DNA from: an uncultured Bacilli bacterium
GTDB taxonomy: Bacteria > Bacillota_I > Bacilli_A > RF39 > UBA660
DNA length: 10,630 bases
Assembly: GCA_910579535.1 (NCBI GenBank)
Contig: CAJTUR010000037.1
Location: forward strand, 1 to 10,630
Direction of reading: 5' to 3'
Position numbers and translations under genes: made by a program. The notes beneath the pieces are model-generated. The model was not told where the DNA came from and searched no databases. It saw only the letters and a list, made by a program, of their open reading frames with translations. This document shows, one piece after another, positions 1 to 5,458 of this stretch; position 1 is the first letter of the stretch; each line of letters starts with the position of its first letter.

Positions 1-8
1 AGAAAGGG

Positions 9-45
9 ATCAATCAAATAGATTAATATTTCTATTAAGATTGAT
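9..45. repeat. Imperfect inverted repeat / potential hairpin near the left edge
   Basis: Left arm 9-22 (ATCAATCAAATAGA) pairs with right arm 31-45 (TCTATTAAGATTGAT) around an 8-nt AT loop, with one or two mismatched or bulged bases. No T-run follows, so it is not a convincing intrinsic terminator. An open frame (2-64) enters from the window edge and stops with a TGA that overlaps the ATG at 61. If that is the tail of an upstream gene, the repeat would lie inside coding sequence. About 20 open codons are too few to decide. Confidence 0.35.
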
Positions 46-60
46 TATACGTGATAATAA

Positions 61-204
61 ATGAAAGAAACTTTTGAATTTTTAAAAGTAAAAACGCAAG
101 TAAATTATGTAGCTACAGTAAAGAAAGATGGAACTCCAAGTTTAAAGCCATTTGGAGACCTTATATTGTTTGATGATAAAATTATTAAAAGAACTAAAGC
201 TTAG
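61..204 (+). pseudogene. Truncated pyridoxamine 5'-phosphate oxidase-like protein (N-terminal fragment)
   Basis: This 47-codon frame starts with ATG at 61 and ends at TAG 202-204. The peptide begins MKETFEFLK, continues with a NYVATVKKDGTPSLKPFG stretch (about residues 15-32), then LILFDDKI. This is the pattern of the first two strands of small PPOX-type flavin-binding split-barrel proteins, which usually start MKE-FLK and continue YLATV-G-P-RPFG. Those proteins are roughly 130 residues long, so about two thirds are missing, including most of the flavin-binding barrel. Nothing after the stop continues the family in another frame, which suggests a deletion rather than a single frameshift. No good Shine-Dalgarno sequence precedes the ATG. 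Family assignment rests on recalled motif similarity only. A short functional peptide is possible but less likely. Confidence 0.55.
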
Positions 205-211
205 ATAACCT

Positions 212-289
212 TTAAAGGTTGAAGGTTTTGGAACGTTCAAAGTGAATAAATATGGTGAAGATATACTTTCTATTTTTGAGAGAAAATAA
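212..289 (+). other. Orphan C-terminal-like open frame (gene debris)
   Basis: A frame with no start codon reads L-K-V-E-G-F-G-T-F-K-V-N-K-Y-G and ends ILSIFERK-TAA, immediately before the GNAT ribosome binding site. An in-frame TAA at 206-208 closes it upstream. The residue composition looks protein-like, and it is in a different frame from the fragment at 61-204. It could be the surviving 3' end of that gene or of another deleted gene, or chance. I do not recognise the family. Confidence 0.3.
228..256 (+). promoter_or_regulatory. Weak candidate sigma-A promoter for the GNAT gene
   Basis: TTGGAA (228-233) and TATGGT (251-256) are separated by 17 nt, each matching four of six consensus bases. 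The region includes the palindrome GAACGTTC (231-238) within a near-palindromic TTTGGAACGTTCAAA, which could be an operator. The match is weak, and it overlaps the protein-like frame at 212-289. Transcription from upstream is equally possible. Confidence 0.25.
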
Positions 290-300
290 GGAGGATTTAA

Positions 301-819
301 ATGGATATAAAATTAGTAGTACCAACATTAGCTTTAAAAGATAAGGCTTTAGAGTATCGAAAAGAACATTTTGATTTTCATGAGTATGTGATTAATGGAA
401 GTGAAATGTTTGATAAAATGGATACTTATGAAGAATGGCTTAGTAGAATTACTCGTAATAAAAACTTAGATACAGTTGATTCTAATTGGGTGGTTACAGA
501 TACCTTTTTTGCTGTTCGAAAAAGTGATGAGAAAATTATCGGTATTATTGATTTTCGTCATGAATTAAATGATTTTTTAAAACCATTTGGAAACAGTGGT
601 TATAGTGTAAGGCCAAGTGAAAGAAGAAAAGGGTATGCAACAGAAATGTTGAGATTATTACTTCTTCATGCTAAAAAAAGTGGTTATAAAGAAATTTATT
701 TATCTGTTGAAAAAGAAAATAAGCCTTCTCATCAAACGATTTTAAAAAATGGAGGAACGTTAGAAAAAACTTTTATGTTTGAAGGAGAAGAAATTTATCG
801 TTATAAAGTCGAGTTATAA
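301..819 (+). CDS. GNAT family N-acetyltransferase
   Basis: This 172-residue cytosolic enzyme is predicted to transfer an acetyl group from acetyl-CoA to an unknown amine substrate. The acetyl-CoA-binding motif A is clear: GYSVRPSERRKGYA at residues 100-113 contains the R/Q-x-x-G-x-G/A loop (RRKGYA). It follows a beta strand with IIGIIDFRHELN (79-90). The C-terminal NKPSHQTILKNGG (140-152) is the usual motif B region in which an Asn and aliphatic residues pack near CoA. Length is normal for a single-domain GNAT. The start is supported by AAGGAGG at 288-294, 6 nt before the ATG. The gene sits between gene debris and rpsU, outside the conserved rpsU-recO block, so it may be a late insertion next to rpsU. 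The family is secure. The substrate (small molecule, antibiotic or protein) cannot be told from sequence. Confidence 0.9.
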   Translation: MDIKLVVPTLALKDKALEYRKEHFDFHEYVINGSEMFDKMDTYEEWLSRITRNKNLDTVDSNWVVTDTFFAVRKSDEKIIGIIDFRHELNDFLKPFGNSGYSVRPSERRKGYATEMLRLLLLHAKKSGYKEIYLSVEKENKPSHQTILKNGGTLEKTFMFEGEEIYRYKVEL

Positions 820-844
820 TTTGTTAAAAAATGTCGGCAATTTA

Positions 845-873
845 TTGATAAACTTTCATTTTAGTGCTATAAT
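845..873 (+). promoter_or_regulatory. Sigma-A promoter of rpsU-yqeY
   Basis: TTGATA (845-850) and a perfect TATAAT (868-873) are separated by exactly 17 nt. Transcription would start near 880, giving a leader of about 20 nt that carries AAAGGAGG (889-896) before the rpsU ATG at 903. This is one of the two best promoter matches in the window. It makes rpsU independent of the GNAT gene, which has no recognisable terminator of its own. Confidence 0.8.
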
Positions 874-902
874 TTAGGTAGTTTTGTGAAAGGAGGGATT
901 GT

Positions 903-1085
903 ATGACAAAAGTTGAGGTTAATGGTAACTTAGAAAAGGCTATGAAAACATGGAAAGTAAAAGTAGCGAGAAGTGGTGTCCCTTCTGAACTTAAGAAAAA
1001 GAAACATTATGAAAAACCTGGAGTAAAAAGAAGAGAAGCTAAAAAAGAAATGATTAGAAATGCTAGAAAGCATAGAAGTTATTAA
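903..1085 (+). CDS. rpsU: 30S ribosomal protein S21
   Basis: This 60-residue, very basic protein is a component of the small ribosomal subunit platform, near the anti-Shine-Dalgarno end of 16S rRNA. Family marks are an N-terminal hydrophobic strand (TKVEVNGNLEKAMKTWK), the R-S-G segment at 23-25, the helix K-K-K-H-Y-E-K-P-G-V-K-R-R (33-45) matching the family YEKPSxKR core, and an Arg/Lys-rich C-terminal tail. Length is close to the usual 57-60 residues. AAAGGAGG at 889-896 lies 6 nt before ATG. yqeY follows after a very short gap, the conserved rpsU-yqeY pairing of Bacillota. Both genes lie between the promoter at 845-873 and the terminator at 1529-1558 and so should form a bicistronic unit. 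Confidence 0.96.
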   Translation: MTKVEVNGNLEKAMKTWKVKVARSGVPSELKKKKHYEKPGVKRREAKKEMIRNARKHRSY

Positions 1086-1097
1086 AAGGTGATAATC

Positions 1098-1538
1098 GTG
1101 TTTAATCAAATTGAAGAAGATTTAAAATCCGCTATGAAAAATCAAGAAAAATTAGTTTTGTCTGTTCTTAGAATGGTAAAAAGTGCTCTACAATTAGAGA
1201 AAATTAACAAAAAAGAAGATTTAACGGATGAGGAAGTTTTTGCTGTTATTAAAAAGCAAATAAAAATGCGTCGAGATTCTATTGGCGAATTTGAAAAATT
1301 TGATAAAAAAGAAGAAATTGAACTCTTAAATCAAGAAATTGAAATTTTAAATCAGTATTTACCTGAAGCTTTAAGTGAAGAAGAACTTGATCAAAAAATA
1401 GAGGAAGTTTTTAATGAAATTCAACCTTCAGGAATGAAAGACATGGGAGCCATTATGAAGGCTTTACAACCTATTGTTTCACAAGTTGATATGAGTGAAG
1501 TTTCAAAAAAAGTAAAAATGAAACTTTCAAACATCTAA
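1098..1538 (+). CDS. yqeY: YqeY / GatB-tail-like domain protein
   Basis: This 146-residue cytosolic protein of the YqeY family is similar to the helical tail of the GatB subunit of tRNA-dependent amidotransferase. Its exact role is unsettled, though tRNA-related binding is often proposed. Visible family features are an N-terminal helix with M-K-N-Q-E-K and L-R-M-V-K, a charged helix I-K-M-R-R-D-S-I-x-E-F, the segment E-I-E-I-L-N-Q-Y-L-P-E (about 101-111), and M-K-D-M-G-A-I-M-K-A near 133. Length matches the roughly 148-residue Bacillus protein. I place the start at GTG 1098 because AAAAGGTGAT (1084-1093) is spaced correctly for it. The in-frame GTG at 1089 lies inside that ribosome binding site and would add three residues. 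The stop codon lies within the left arm of the following terminator. Confidence 0.9.
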   Translation: MFNQIEEDLKSAMKNQEKLVLSVLRMVKSALQLEKINKKEDLTDEEVFAVIKKQIKMRRDSIGEFEKFDKKEEIELLNQEIEILNQYLPEALSEEELDQKIEEVFNEIQPSGMKDMGAIMKALQPIVSQVDMSEVSKKVKMKLSNI

Positions 1539-1558
1539 TTTTAGATGTTTTTTCTTTT
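1529..1558 (+). terminator. Rho-independent terminator after yqeY
   Basis: AAACATCTAA (1529-1538) pairs perfectly with TTAGATGTTT (1541-1550). Allowing a 4-nt loop leaves a 9-bp stem, followed by a T-rich tail TTTTTTCTTTT (1548-1558). The TAA stop of yqeY is at 1536-1538, inside the stem. The stem is AT-rich, so some read-through into yqfC is likely. Confidence 0.8.
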
Positions 1559-1588
1559 GCTAAAACATATAGTTATATAGGTGATTCT

Positions 1589-1831
1589 ATGCATCTCTAT
1601 AAAACCATGAAAAATTTTTTGATTGATAATGATTATTACGTGGATTTTTATAAAAATTGTATACACGTTTTTGGTTATATTGATATTGTGAAATTAACTA
1701 GTGAAGAGATTATCTTACAAATGCCTTCGTTTTCTTTAAATTTGAGTGGAAATCATTTTGTTGTAAAAGCTTTAGAAAAAAAAGAAATTTTAATTGAAGG
1801 AGACGTTTTAACTGTGGGGTTTGTCCGATGA
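1589..1831 (+). CDS. yqfC: YabP/YqfC family sporulation protein
   Basis: This 80-residue protein belongs to the YabP/YqfC family. In Bacillus, yqfC is transcribed in the mother cell under sigma-E together with yqfD, and its biochemical function is not known. The sequence has the family's beta-rich pattern: I-H-V-F-G-Y-I-D-I (25-33), then alternating hydrophobic strands, an N-L-S-G-N segment followed by F-V-V-K-A-L, and a final I-L-I-E-G-D-V-L-T-V-G-F. The N-terminal part is shorter than in Bacillus (about 93 residues). AGGTGAT (1579-1585) is close to ATG 1589. An internal ATG at 1607 lacks a ribosome binding site. The gene overlaps yqfD by ATGA (1828-1831), indicating translational coupling, and this pairing is the strongest support for the call. 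I found no convincing promoter between the yqeY terminator and this gene. Confidence 0.8.
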   Translation: MHLYKTMKNFLIDNDYYVDFYKNCIHVFGYIDIVKLTSEEIILQMPSFSLNLSGNHFVVKALEKKEILIEGDVLTVGFVR

Positions 1832-2967
1832 AACACTATATCTATATTCGAACGAAAGTGGTAAATAAAAACAAAGTTTTAATGAAATTTTATAAAAATA
1901 GAATTAACGTCTACGATGTTCAAGAACGAGATGCTTATTTGTATTTAAAGATTGATGTTCAGGATTTTAAAAAAGTCAAGAAAACGATTGTTACTTCTAA
2001 ATTTTATTATATTGATGATAGTGGTCTTTTTCATTTAAAACGTGTCTTAACGCCTTTAAAGGTTCTTAGTGTTCTTTTCTTTTTACTGTTGGTTAACTTT
2101 TTTAGTCAAGTGGTGGTGAGTGTCAATGTTATTCATGAAAATAAAGAAATCCGTAATTTAGTGGCTAAAGAATTAGAAGAAAAAGGAATTAAAAGTTTTA
2201 GTTTAAGAAAGAATTATGAAGCGTTGAATGCGATTAAAAAAGATGTTTTAAATCAATACAAAGATCAGTTGGAATGGTTAGAAATAGAAAGCGTTGGCAT
2301 GAAGTATATTGTGCGTGTCGAAGAAAGAATTATTAATCAACCTATTGAACCTAAGGGATTTTGCCATATTGTTGCTTCTAAAAGTGGGATGGTGGATCAA
2401 GTAAAGGTGAGTCATGGAGAGGCTTTGGTTCAAAAAGGAAAATATGTAGAGGCAGGCGACGTTTTAATTAGTGGAGAAATTAAATTTAATGAAGAAGTGA
2501 AGAATAATGTTTGTGCAGAAGGAGAGGTTTTAGCTGAAGTTTGGTATCAAACGAGTGTTAGTTTACCTATTCATTATCAAGAAAAAGAAAAGACGGGTAA
2601 AAAAAGATACAACTTAGGTGTGGGGATGAAAAGTGGCAATTATAAAATATTTAAAAGTCGTCTTCAAAATTATGTAACAGAAGAAAAAGAATGGTTTCGT
2701 TTTTTTGATTTTTCATTTATTAAAATGACTGAATATGAAGTTTTAACTCATGAACGTGAATTGACACTTGAAGACGGGGTAACCTTAGCTTTAGAAAAGG
2801 CGGATTTAAATGTACAAATGAAATTAAAAGAAAATGAGAAGATTATTACAAGAAAAGTTTTGAAAAAAAGTATAAATAATAGTACAATAGATGTAGAAAT
2901 ATTTTATTCCGTTTTAGAAAACATTGGAAAAGGGGAGGAGTATTTCGTAACAGAAGAAGAGGGATAG
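1828..2967 (+). CDS. yqfD: Sporulation protein YqfD
   Basis: This 379-residue single-pass membrane protein belongs to the YqfD (stage IV sporulation) family, a sigma-E-class mother-cell gene in Bacillus. The predicted order is a soluble N-terminal region (1-75), a transmembrane helix near 77-98 (LKVLSVLFFLLLVNFF), then a large region probably outside the cytosol. That region carries the family hallmark, a biotinyl/lipoyl-like stretch: SKSGMVDQVKVSHGEALVQKG followed by V-E-A-G-D-V-L-I-S-G-E-I (about 185-218). The N-terminal W/I-E-S/E-V-G-x-x-Y-x-V-R-V-E-E-R part is also typical. Length fits the family (about 400). ATGA overlap with yqfC implies coupled translation. PhoH normally follows yqfD in Bacillus, but a VanZ-like gene is found instead, 2 nt downstream. 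The function at the molecular level is not established. Confidence 0.9.
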   Translation: MKHYIYIRTKVVNKNKVLMKFYKNRINVYDVQERDAYLYLKIDVQDFKKVKKTIVTSKFYYIDDSGLFHLKRVLTPLKVLSVLFFLLLVNFFSQVVVSVNVIHENKEIRNLVAKELEEKGIKSFSLRKNYEALNAIKKDVLNQYKDQLEWLEIESVGMKYIVRVEERIINQPIEPKGFCHIVASKSGMVDQVKVSHGEALVQKGKYVEAGDVLISGEIKFNEEVKNNVCAEGEVLAEVWYQTSVSLPIHYQEKEKTGKKRYNLGVGMKSGNYKIFKSRLQNYVTEEKEWFRFFDFSFIKMTEYEVLTHERELTLEDGVTLALEKADLNVQMKLKENEKIITRKVLKKSINNSTIDVEIFYSVLENIGKGEEYFVTEEEG

Positions 2968-2969
2968 TT

Positions 2970-3596
2970 ATGATTGTAGATACTCTTAGTGATGCTATAA
3001 AAAACGTTTGGCCGATGTTGGTTATCTTTTTGGTTGTCCTTATTGCAATACGTGTTTCATATATACGTATTAATCATGAAAAGTTTGTGTTTTATAAAGA
3101 GTTTTGGAATTTAATTTTTGTTGTTTATGCTTTACTTCTATTCCAACTTTTAACGAGCACAGAAATGAATACCACGAGTGGACTTAATTTGGTGCCTTTT
3201 ACTGAAATTTTTCGTTATAAAATCGGAAGTAAATTGTTTATGTTTAATGTTGTGGGAAATATTTTAATTTTTGTTCCTTTTGGTTATTTTGTTTCAAGTT
3301 ATGTTAAAGCAACTAAGGTTTCTCACATTTTATTCATTAGTTGTATTACGAGTTTGACAGTAGAACTGGTACAACTTCAAATTGGAAGATCTTTAGATAT
3401 TGATGATGTATTACTAAATGTAGTAGGAAGTGTGGTTGGTTTTATGCTCTTTATTGGTTTAAGTGCGATTAAAAAACATTTACCTCGTTTTTTACAAAGT
3501 GATCTTTTTTATAATGTACTTTGTGTGATTTTATTTCTTCTTTTTGCAATTTATTTTGCACAGTTGATAGGTTTAAGGTGGTTTAATTGGCTATAG
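2970..3596 (+). CDS. VanZ-like family membrane protein
   Basis: This 208-residue integral membrane protein has about five or six helices, near 14-28, 45-62, 91-110, 117-135, 148-168 and 180-200. VanZ family motifs are present in order: L-N-L-V-P-F-T-E-I (72-80), G-N-I-L-I-F-V-P-F-G-Y (96-106), and ELVQ (132-135) followed by G-R-S-L-D-I-D-D-V-L-L-N-V-V-G (139-153). The acidic D-I-D-D plus the upstream Glu and Arg form the conserved polar core of the family. VanZ itself gives low-level teicoplanin resistance in enterococci by an unclear mechanism. Most family members are uncharacterised envelope proteins, so resistance should not be assumed. AGAGGG (2958-2963) lies 6 nt before ATG. The end overlaps ybeY by 10 nt. 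Its place between yqfD and ybeY, where phoH and an HD-hydrolase gene usually sit, is unusual compared with Bacillus. Confidence 0.88.
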   Translation: MIVDTLSDAIKNVWPMLVIFLVVLIAIRVSYIRINHEKFVFYKEFWNLIFVVYALLLFQLLTSTEMNTTSGLNLVPFTEIFRYKIGSKLFMFNVVGNILIFVPFGYFVSSYVKATKVSHILFISCITSLTVELVQLQIGRSLDIDDVLLNVVGSVVGFMLFIGLSAIKKHLPRFLQSDLFYNVLCVILFLLFAIYFAQLIGLRWFNWL

Positions 3597-4030
3597 AAAT
3601 AGAAAATCTTTATGGTTACGATCAGGATTATGGTTATTTAAATAAAGTTATTGCTCTTACTTTAGAAATGGAAAACGTTTTGGATGCGGTGTTTTCAATT
3701 ATTTTTGTTGATGAAGAAAAGATTCAAGACATAAATCGTGAATACCGAGGATTAGATAGAGTAACAGATGTGATTTCTTTTGCTTTTGAAGACTCCTCAG
3801 ATGTTTCTTATGACTTTCGTTTTTTAGGAGACATTTATATTTGTATTCCTAGAATGAAAGAGCAAGCTTTAGAGTATGGTCACTCGGAGAAAAGAGAGTT
3901 ATCGTTTTTAGTGGTTCATGGTCTTTTACATTTACTGGGGTATGATCATCAAACTGAAAAAGAGGAAAAGGAAATGTTTTCAAAACAGGAGGTAATTTTA
4001 AATGCAGCAGATATCAAGAGAGAAGCTTAA
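3587..4030 (+). CDS. ybeY: Endoribonuclease YbeY (rRNA maturation)
   Basis: This 147-residue metal-dependent endoribonuclease acts in 16S rRNA 3'-end processing and ribosome quality control in the cytosol. The zinc-binding signature H-x3-H-x5-H is intact: HGLLHLLGYDH at 111-121 (H111, H115, H121). The conserved N-x-x-Y-R...T-D-V-I-S-F block is at 50-65, with Arg54 the conserved catalytic-region arginine, and G-D-I-Y-I at 81-85 is the expected strand before the active site. Length is slightly short of the Bacillus protein (157). The start is TTG at 3587, placed 5 nt after AAGGTGG (3575-3581). This overlaps the end of the VanZ gene by 10 nt and suggests coupling. Its 3' end also overlaps dgkA. 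S21, YbeY and Era together make this a small-subunit maturation neighbourhood. Confidence 0.94.
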   Translation: MAIEIENLYGYDQDYGYLNKVIALTLEMENVLDAVFSIIFVDEEKIQDINREYRGLDRVTDVISFAFEDSSDVSYDFRFLGDIYICIPRMKEQALEYGHSEKRELSFLVVHGLLHLLGYDHQTEKEEKEMFSKQEVILNAADIKREA

Positions 4031-4403
4031 AGAAAAGGGAATTAAGCGTATTTTTAGAAGTATAAAATGTTCTTTAGATGGTCTTTATTATGCTTATCGT
4101 TATGAGCAAAGTTTATGGCTTCATGGTCTTCTATCTATTTTTACTATTATTTTGGGTCTTTGTTTTAAAATTAAATTAAGTGAATGGGCCATTTTATTTA
4201 TTGCTTTAGGTTCTATTTTAAGTTTGGAACTTTTAAATACGGCGATTGAAGCCAATGTGGATTTGGTAACATTAGAGTATAACCGTCTTGCTAAAATAGC
4301 TAAGGATTGTGGGAGTGCGGCTAGTTTTGTCATGTCTATTGTGGCCTTTATTATTTGTTTAATGGTCTTTGAACCCTATTTTGTGACATTTTTAGGAAGA
4401 TAG
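4002..4403 (+). CDS. dgkA: Diacylglycerol kinase / undecaprenol kinase family protein
   Basis: This 133-residue inner-membrane lipid kinase belongs to the DgkA family. In Gram-positive bacteria the family phosphorylates mainly undecaprenol, feeding the lipid carrier pool for cell-wall synthesis; diacylglycerol is the alternative substrate. The signature LELLNTAIEANVDLVT is at 75-90 with catalytic Glu76, Asn79 and metal-binding Glu83. An upstream Glu35 in A-Y-R-Y-E-Q is the likely partner of the metal-binding glutamate. K-D-C-G-S-A-A-S-F-V (101-110) corresponds to the family KD-x-x-A-x-A-V segment. Three helices are visible: about 39-55, 60-85 and 104-124. The start at ATG 4002 is fixed by CAGGAGG (3986-3992), which gives a 29-nt overlap with ybeY. 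In Bacillus, cdd lies between dgkA and era; here era follows directly. Substrate choice is inferred from the phylum. Confidence 0.93.
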   Translation: MQQISREKLKEKGIKRIFRSIKCSLDGLYYAYRYEQSLWLHGLLSIFTIILGLCFKIKLSEWAILFIALGSILSLELLNTAIEANVDLVTLEYNRLAKIAKDCGSAASFVMSIVAFIICLMVFEPYFVTFLGR

Positions 4404-4414
4404 AGAGGTGTTTT

Positions 4415-5299
4415 ATGCGAAGTGGATTTGTTAGTTTGATTGGAAGACCGAATGTTGGTAAATCAACCCTTTTAAATGCGTTAATTGATGAACATGTGGC
4501 GATTATTTCCGATAAAGCTGGGACGACTAGAAATATTATTCAAGGTATTTATAACGAAGAAGGGCTTCAAATTGTTTTTGTGGATACACCAGGTATTCAT
4601 AAGCCAAAAAGTAAATTAGGAAAAATTTTAAATAAGCAAAGTTATTCTTTGATGCAAGAAGTGGATGCGGTTTTATTTGTCGTTGATGCCTCTTCTTCTT
4701 TTGGACCTACCGATCAAAGTATTTTAAATGCGCTTAAGAATACTACGTCGCCTGTCCTTTTAATTTTAAATAAAATTGATAAAATTGAAGATCAAGCTTT
4801 AATAAAAGTTATTGATGAGTATAAAGATTTGTTTCCTTTTGCGGATATTGTGCCTGTTAGTGGATTAAAAAAAGATAATTTAAAAGTTTTAGTGAAAGTG
4901 ATTAAAAAATATTTAAGAGATGATGTAAAATATTTTGATGAGGAACTTTATACAAGTAGTAGTGTTTCTTTTATGATTAGCGAATTTGTAAGAGAGAAGA
5001 TTCTTAATTCTACTATTGAAGAAGTGCCTCATAGTGTCACTTGTCTAACAACAAAATTTGAAGAACTTGAAACGATCGTTAATGTAATGGTCGATATTAT
5101 TGTTGATCGCGATTCAATTAAAAAAATTGTGATTGGTAAAAAAGGAGAGCGTCTTAAAAACGTTGGGATTGAAGCTCGAAAAGACATTGAGAACTTATTA
5201 GGGAAAAAGGTTTATTTGGAACTTTATGTTAAAACGATAAAAAAATGGAGGGAAAAAGAAAGGGTCCTTCAAGAACTGGGTTTTAATGAGTTTGAATAA
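4415..5299 (+). CDS. era: GTPase Era
   Basis: This 294-residue essential-type GTPase binds the 3' end of 16S rRNA and assists 30S assembly. The GTPase domain has G1 GRPNVGKS (10-17), switch I with A-G-T-T-R-N (35-40), G3 VDTPG (56-60), G4 NKID (119-122) and G5 V-S-G-L-K (148-152). The C-terminal KH RNA-binding domain is also clear: I-V-I-G-K-K-G-E-R-L-K (238-248) holds the GxxG loop, followed by R-K-D-I-E-N-L-L-G-K-K-V-Y-L-E-L and the ending W-R-E-K...L-Q-E-L-G-F. Length is normal (about 300). GAGAGGTG (4402-4409) precedes ATG 4415, 11 nt after dgkA. Nothing is missing or unusual. Confidence 0.97.
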   Translation: MRSGFVSLIGRPNVGKSTLLNALIDEHVAIISDKAGTTRNIIQGIYNEEGLQIVFVDTPGIHKPKSKLGKILNKQSYSLMQEVDAVLFVVDASSSFGPTDQSILNALKNTTSPVLLILNKIDKIEDQALIKVIDEYKDLFPFADIVPVSGLKKDNLKVLVKVIKKYLRDDVKYFDEELYTSSSVSFMISEFVREKILNSTIEEVPHSVTCLTTKFEELETIVNVMVDIIVDRDSIKKIVIGKKGERLKNVGIEARKDIENLLGKKVYLELYVKTIKKWREKERVLQELGFNEFE

Positions 5300-5310
5300 A
5301 AATTTTAAAA

Positions 5311-5349
5311 CTTGCTCATTATATATTTAGAAATAAGAAATGAGGCAAG
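5311..5349 (+). promoter_or_regulatory. Hairpin overlapping the yqzL ribosome binding site
   Basis: CTTGCTCATT (5311-5320) pairs with AATGAGGCAAG (5339-5349), 10 bp with one bulged G, around an 18-nt A/T-rich loop. The right arm contains GAGG (5342-5345), the only candidate Shine-Dalgarno element for the ATG at 5354. If the hairpin forms in the mRNA, it would limit initiation at yqzL and, through overlap, recO. No T-run follows, so it is not a terminator. The pairing is seen directly; the regulatory role is inferred. Confidence 0.4.
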
Positions 5350-5353
5350 ATTT

Positions 5354-5458
5354 ATGAATAAAAAAGAGTTATGGAAGGTTTTTAAAGAAACAGGAAAAGT
5401 TGAAGATTATTTAGCTTATGTGAGAGTGAAGTGTGAAGACAGTGATCAAGAAGATTGA
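5354..5458 (+). CDS. yqzL: YqzL-like small protein
   Basis: This 34-residue peptide starts MNKKELWKVFKETGKVEDYL and ends with an acidic tail (E-D-S-D-Q-E-D). The W-K-x-F-x-x-T-G-x-x-x-x-Y-L pattern (residues 7-20) is that of YqzL, a tiny protein of unknown function encoded between era and recO in Bacillus (about 47 residues). Same location, same motif and same direction make the assignment good despite the length. A GAGG element (5342-5345) lies 8 nt before ATG but is inside a possible hairpin. The 3' end overlaps the recO start by 17 to 26 nt depending on which recO GTG is used, so translation of recO is probably coupled to it. Confidence 0.75.
   Translation: MNKKELWKVFKETGKVEDYLAYVRVKCEDSDQED

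Noticed and set aside
1544..1573. Sigma-E-like promoter before yqfC (CATATAGT at 1566-1573 with a loosely matching upstream box)
   Set aside because: The -35 match is poor, and the start point would fall on the ribosome binding site at 1579-1585, giving an almost leaderless message. Not strong enough to list as a feature.
4121..4333. Minus-strand open frame of about 70 codons opposite dgkA
   Set aside because: It lies entirely within the secure dgkA gene, has no family resemblance, and is explained by the codon composition of the sense strand.
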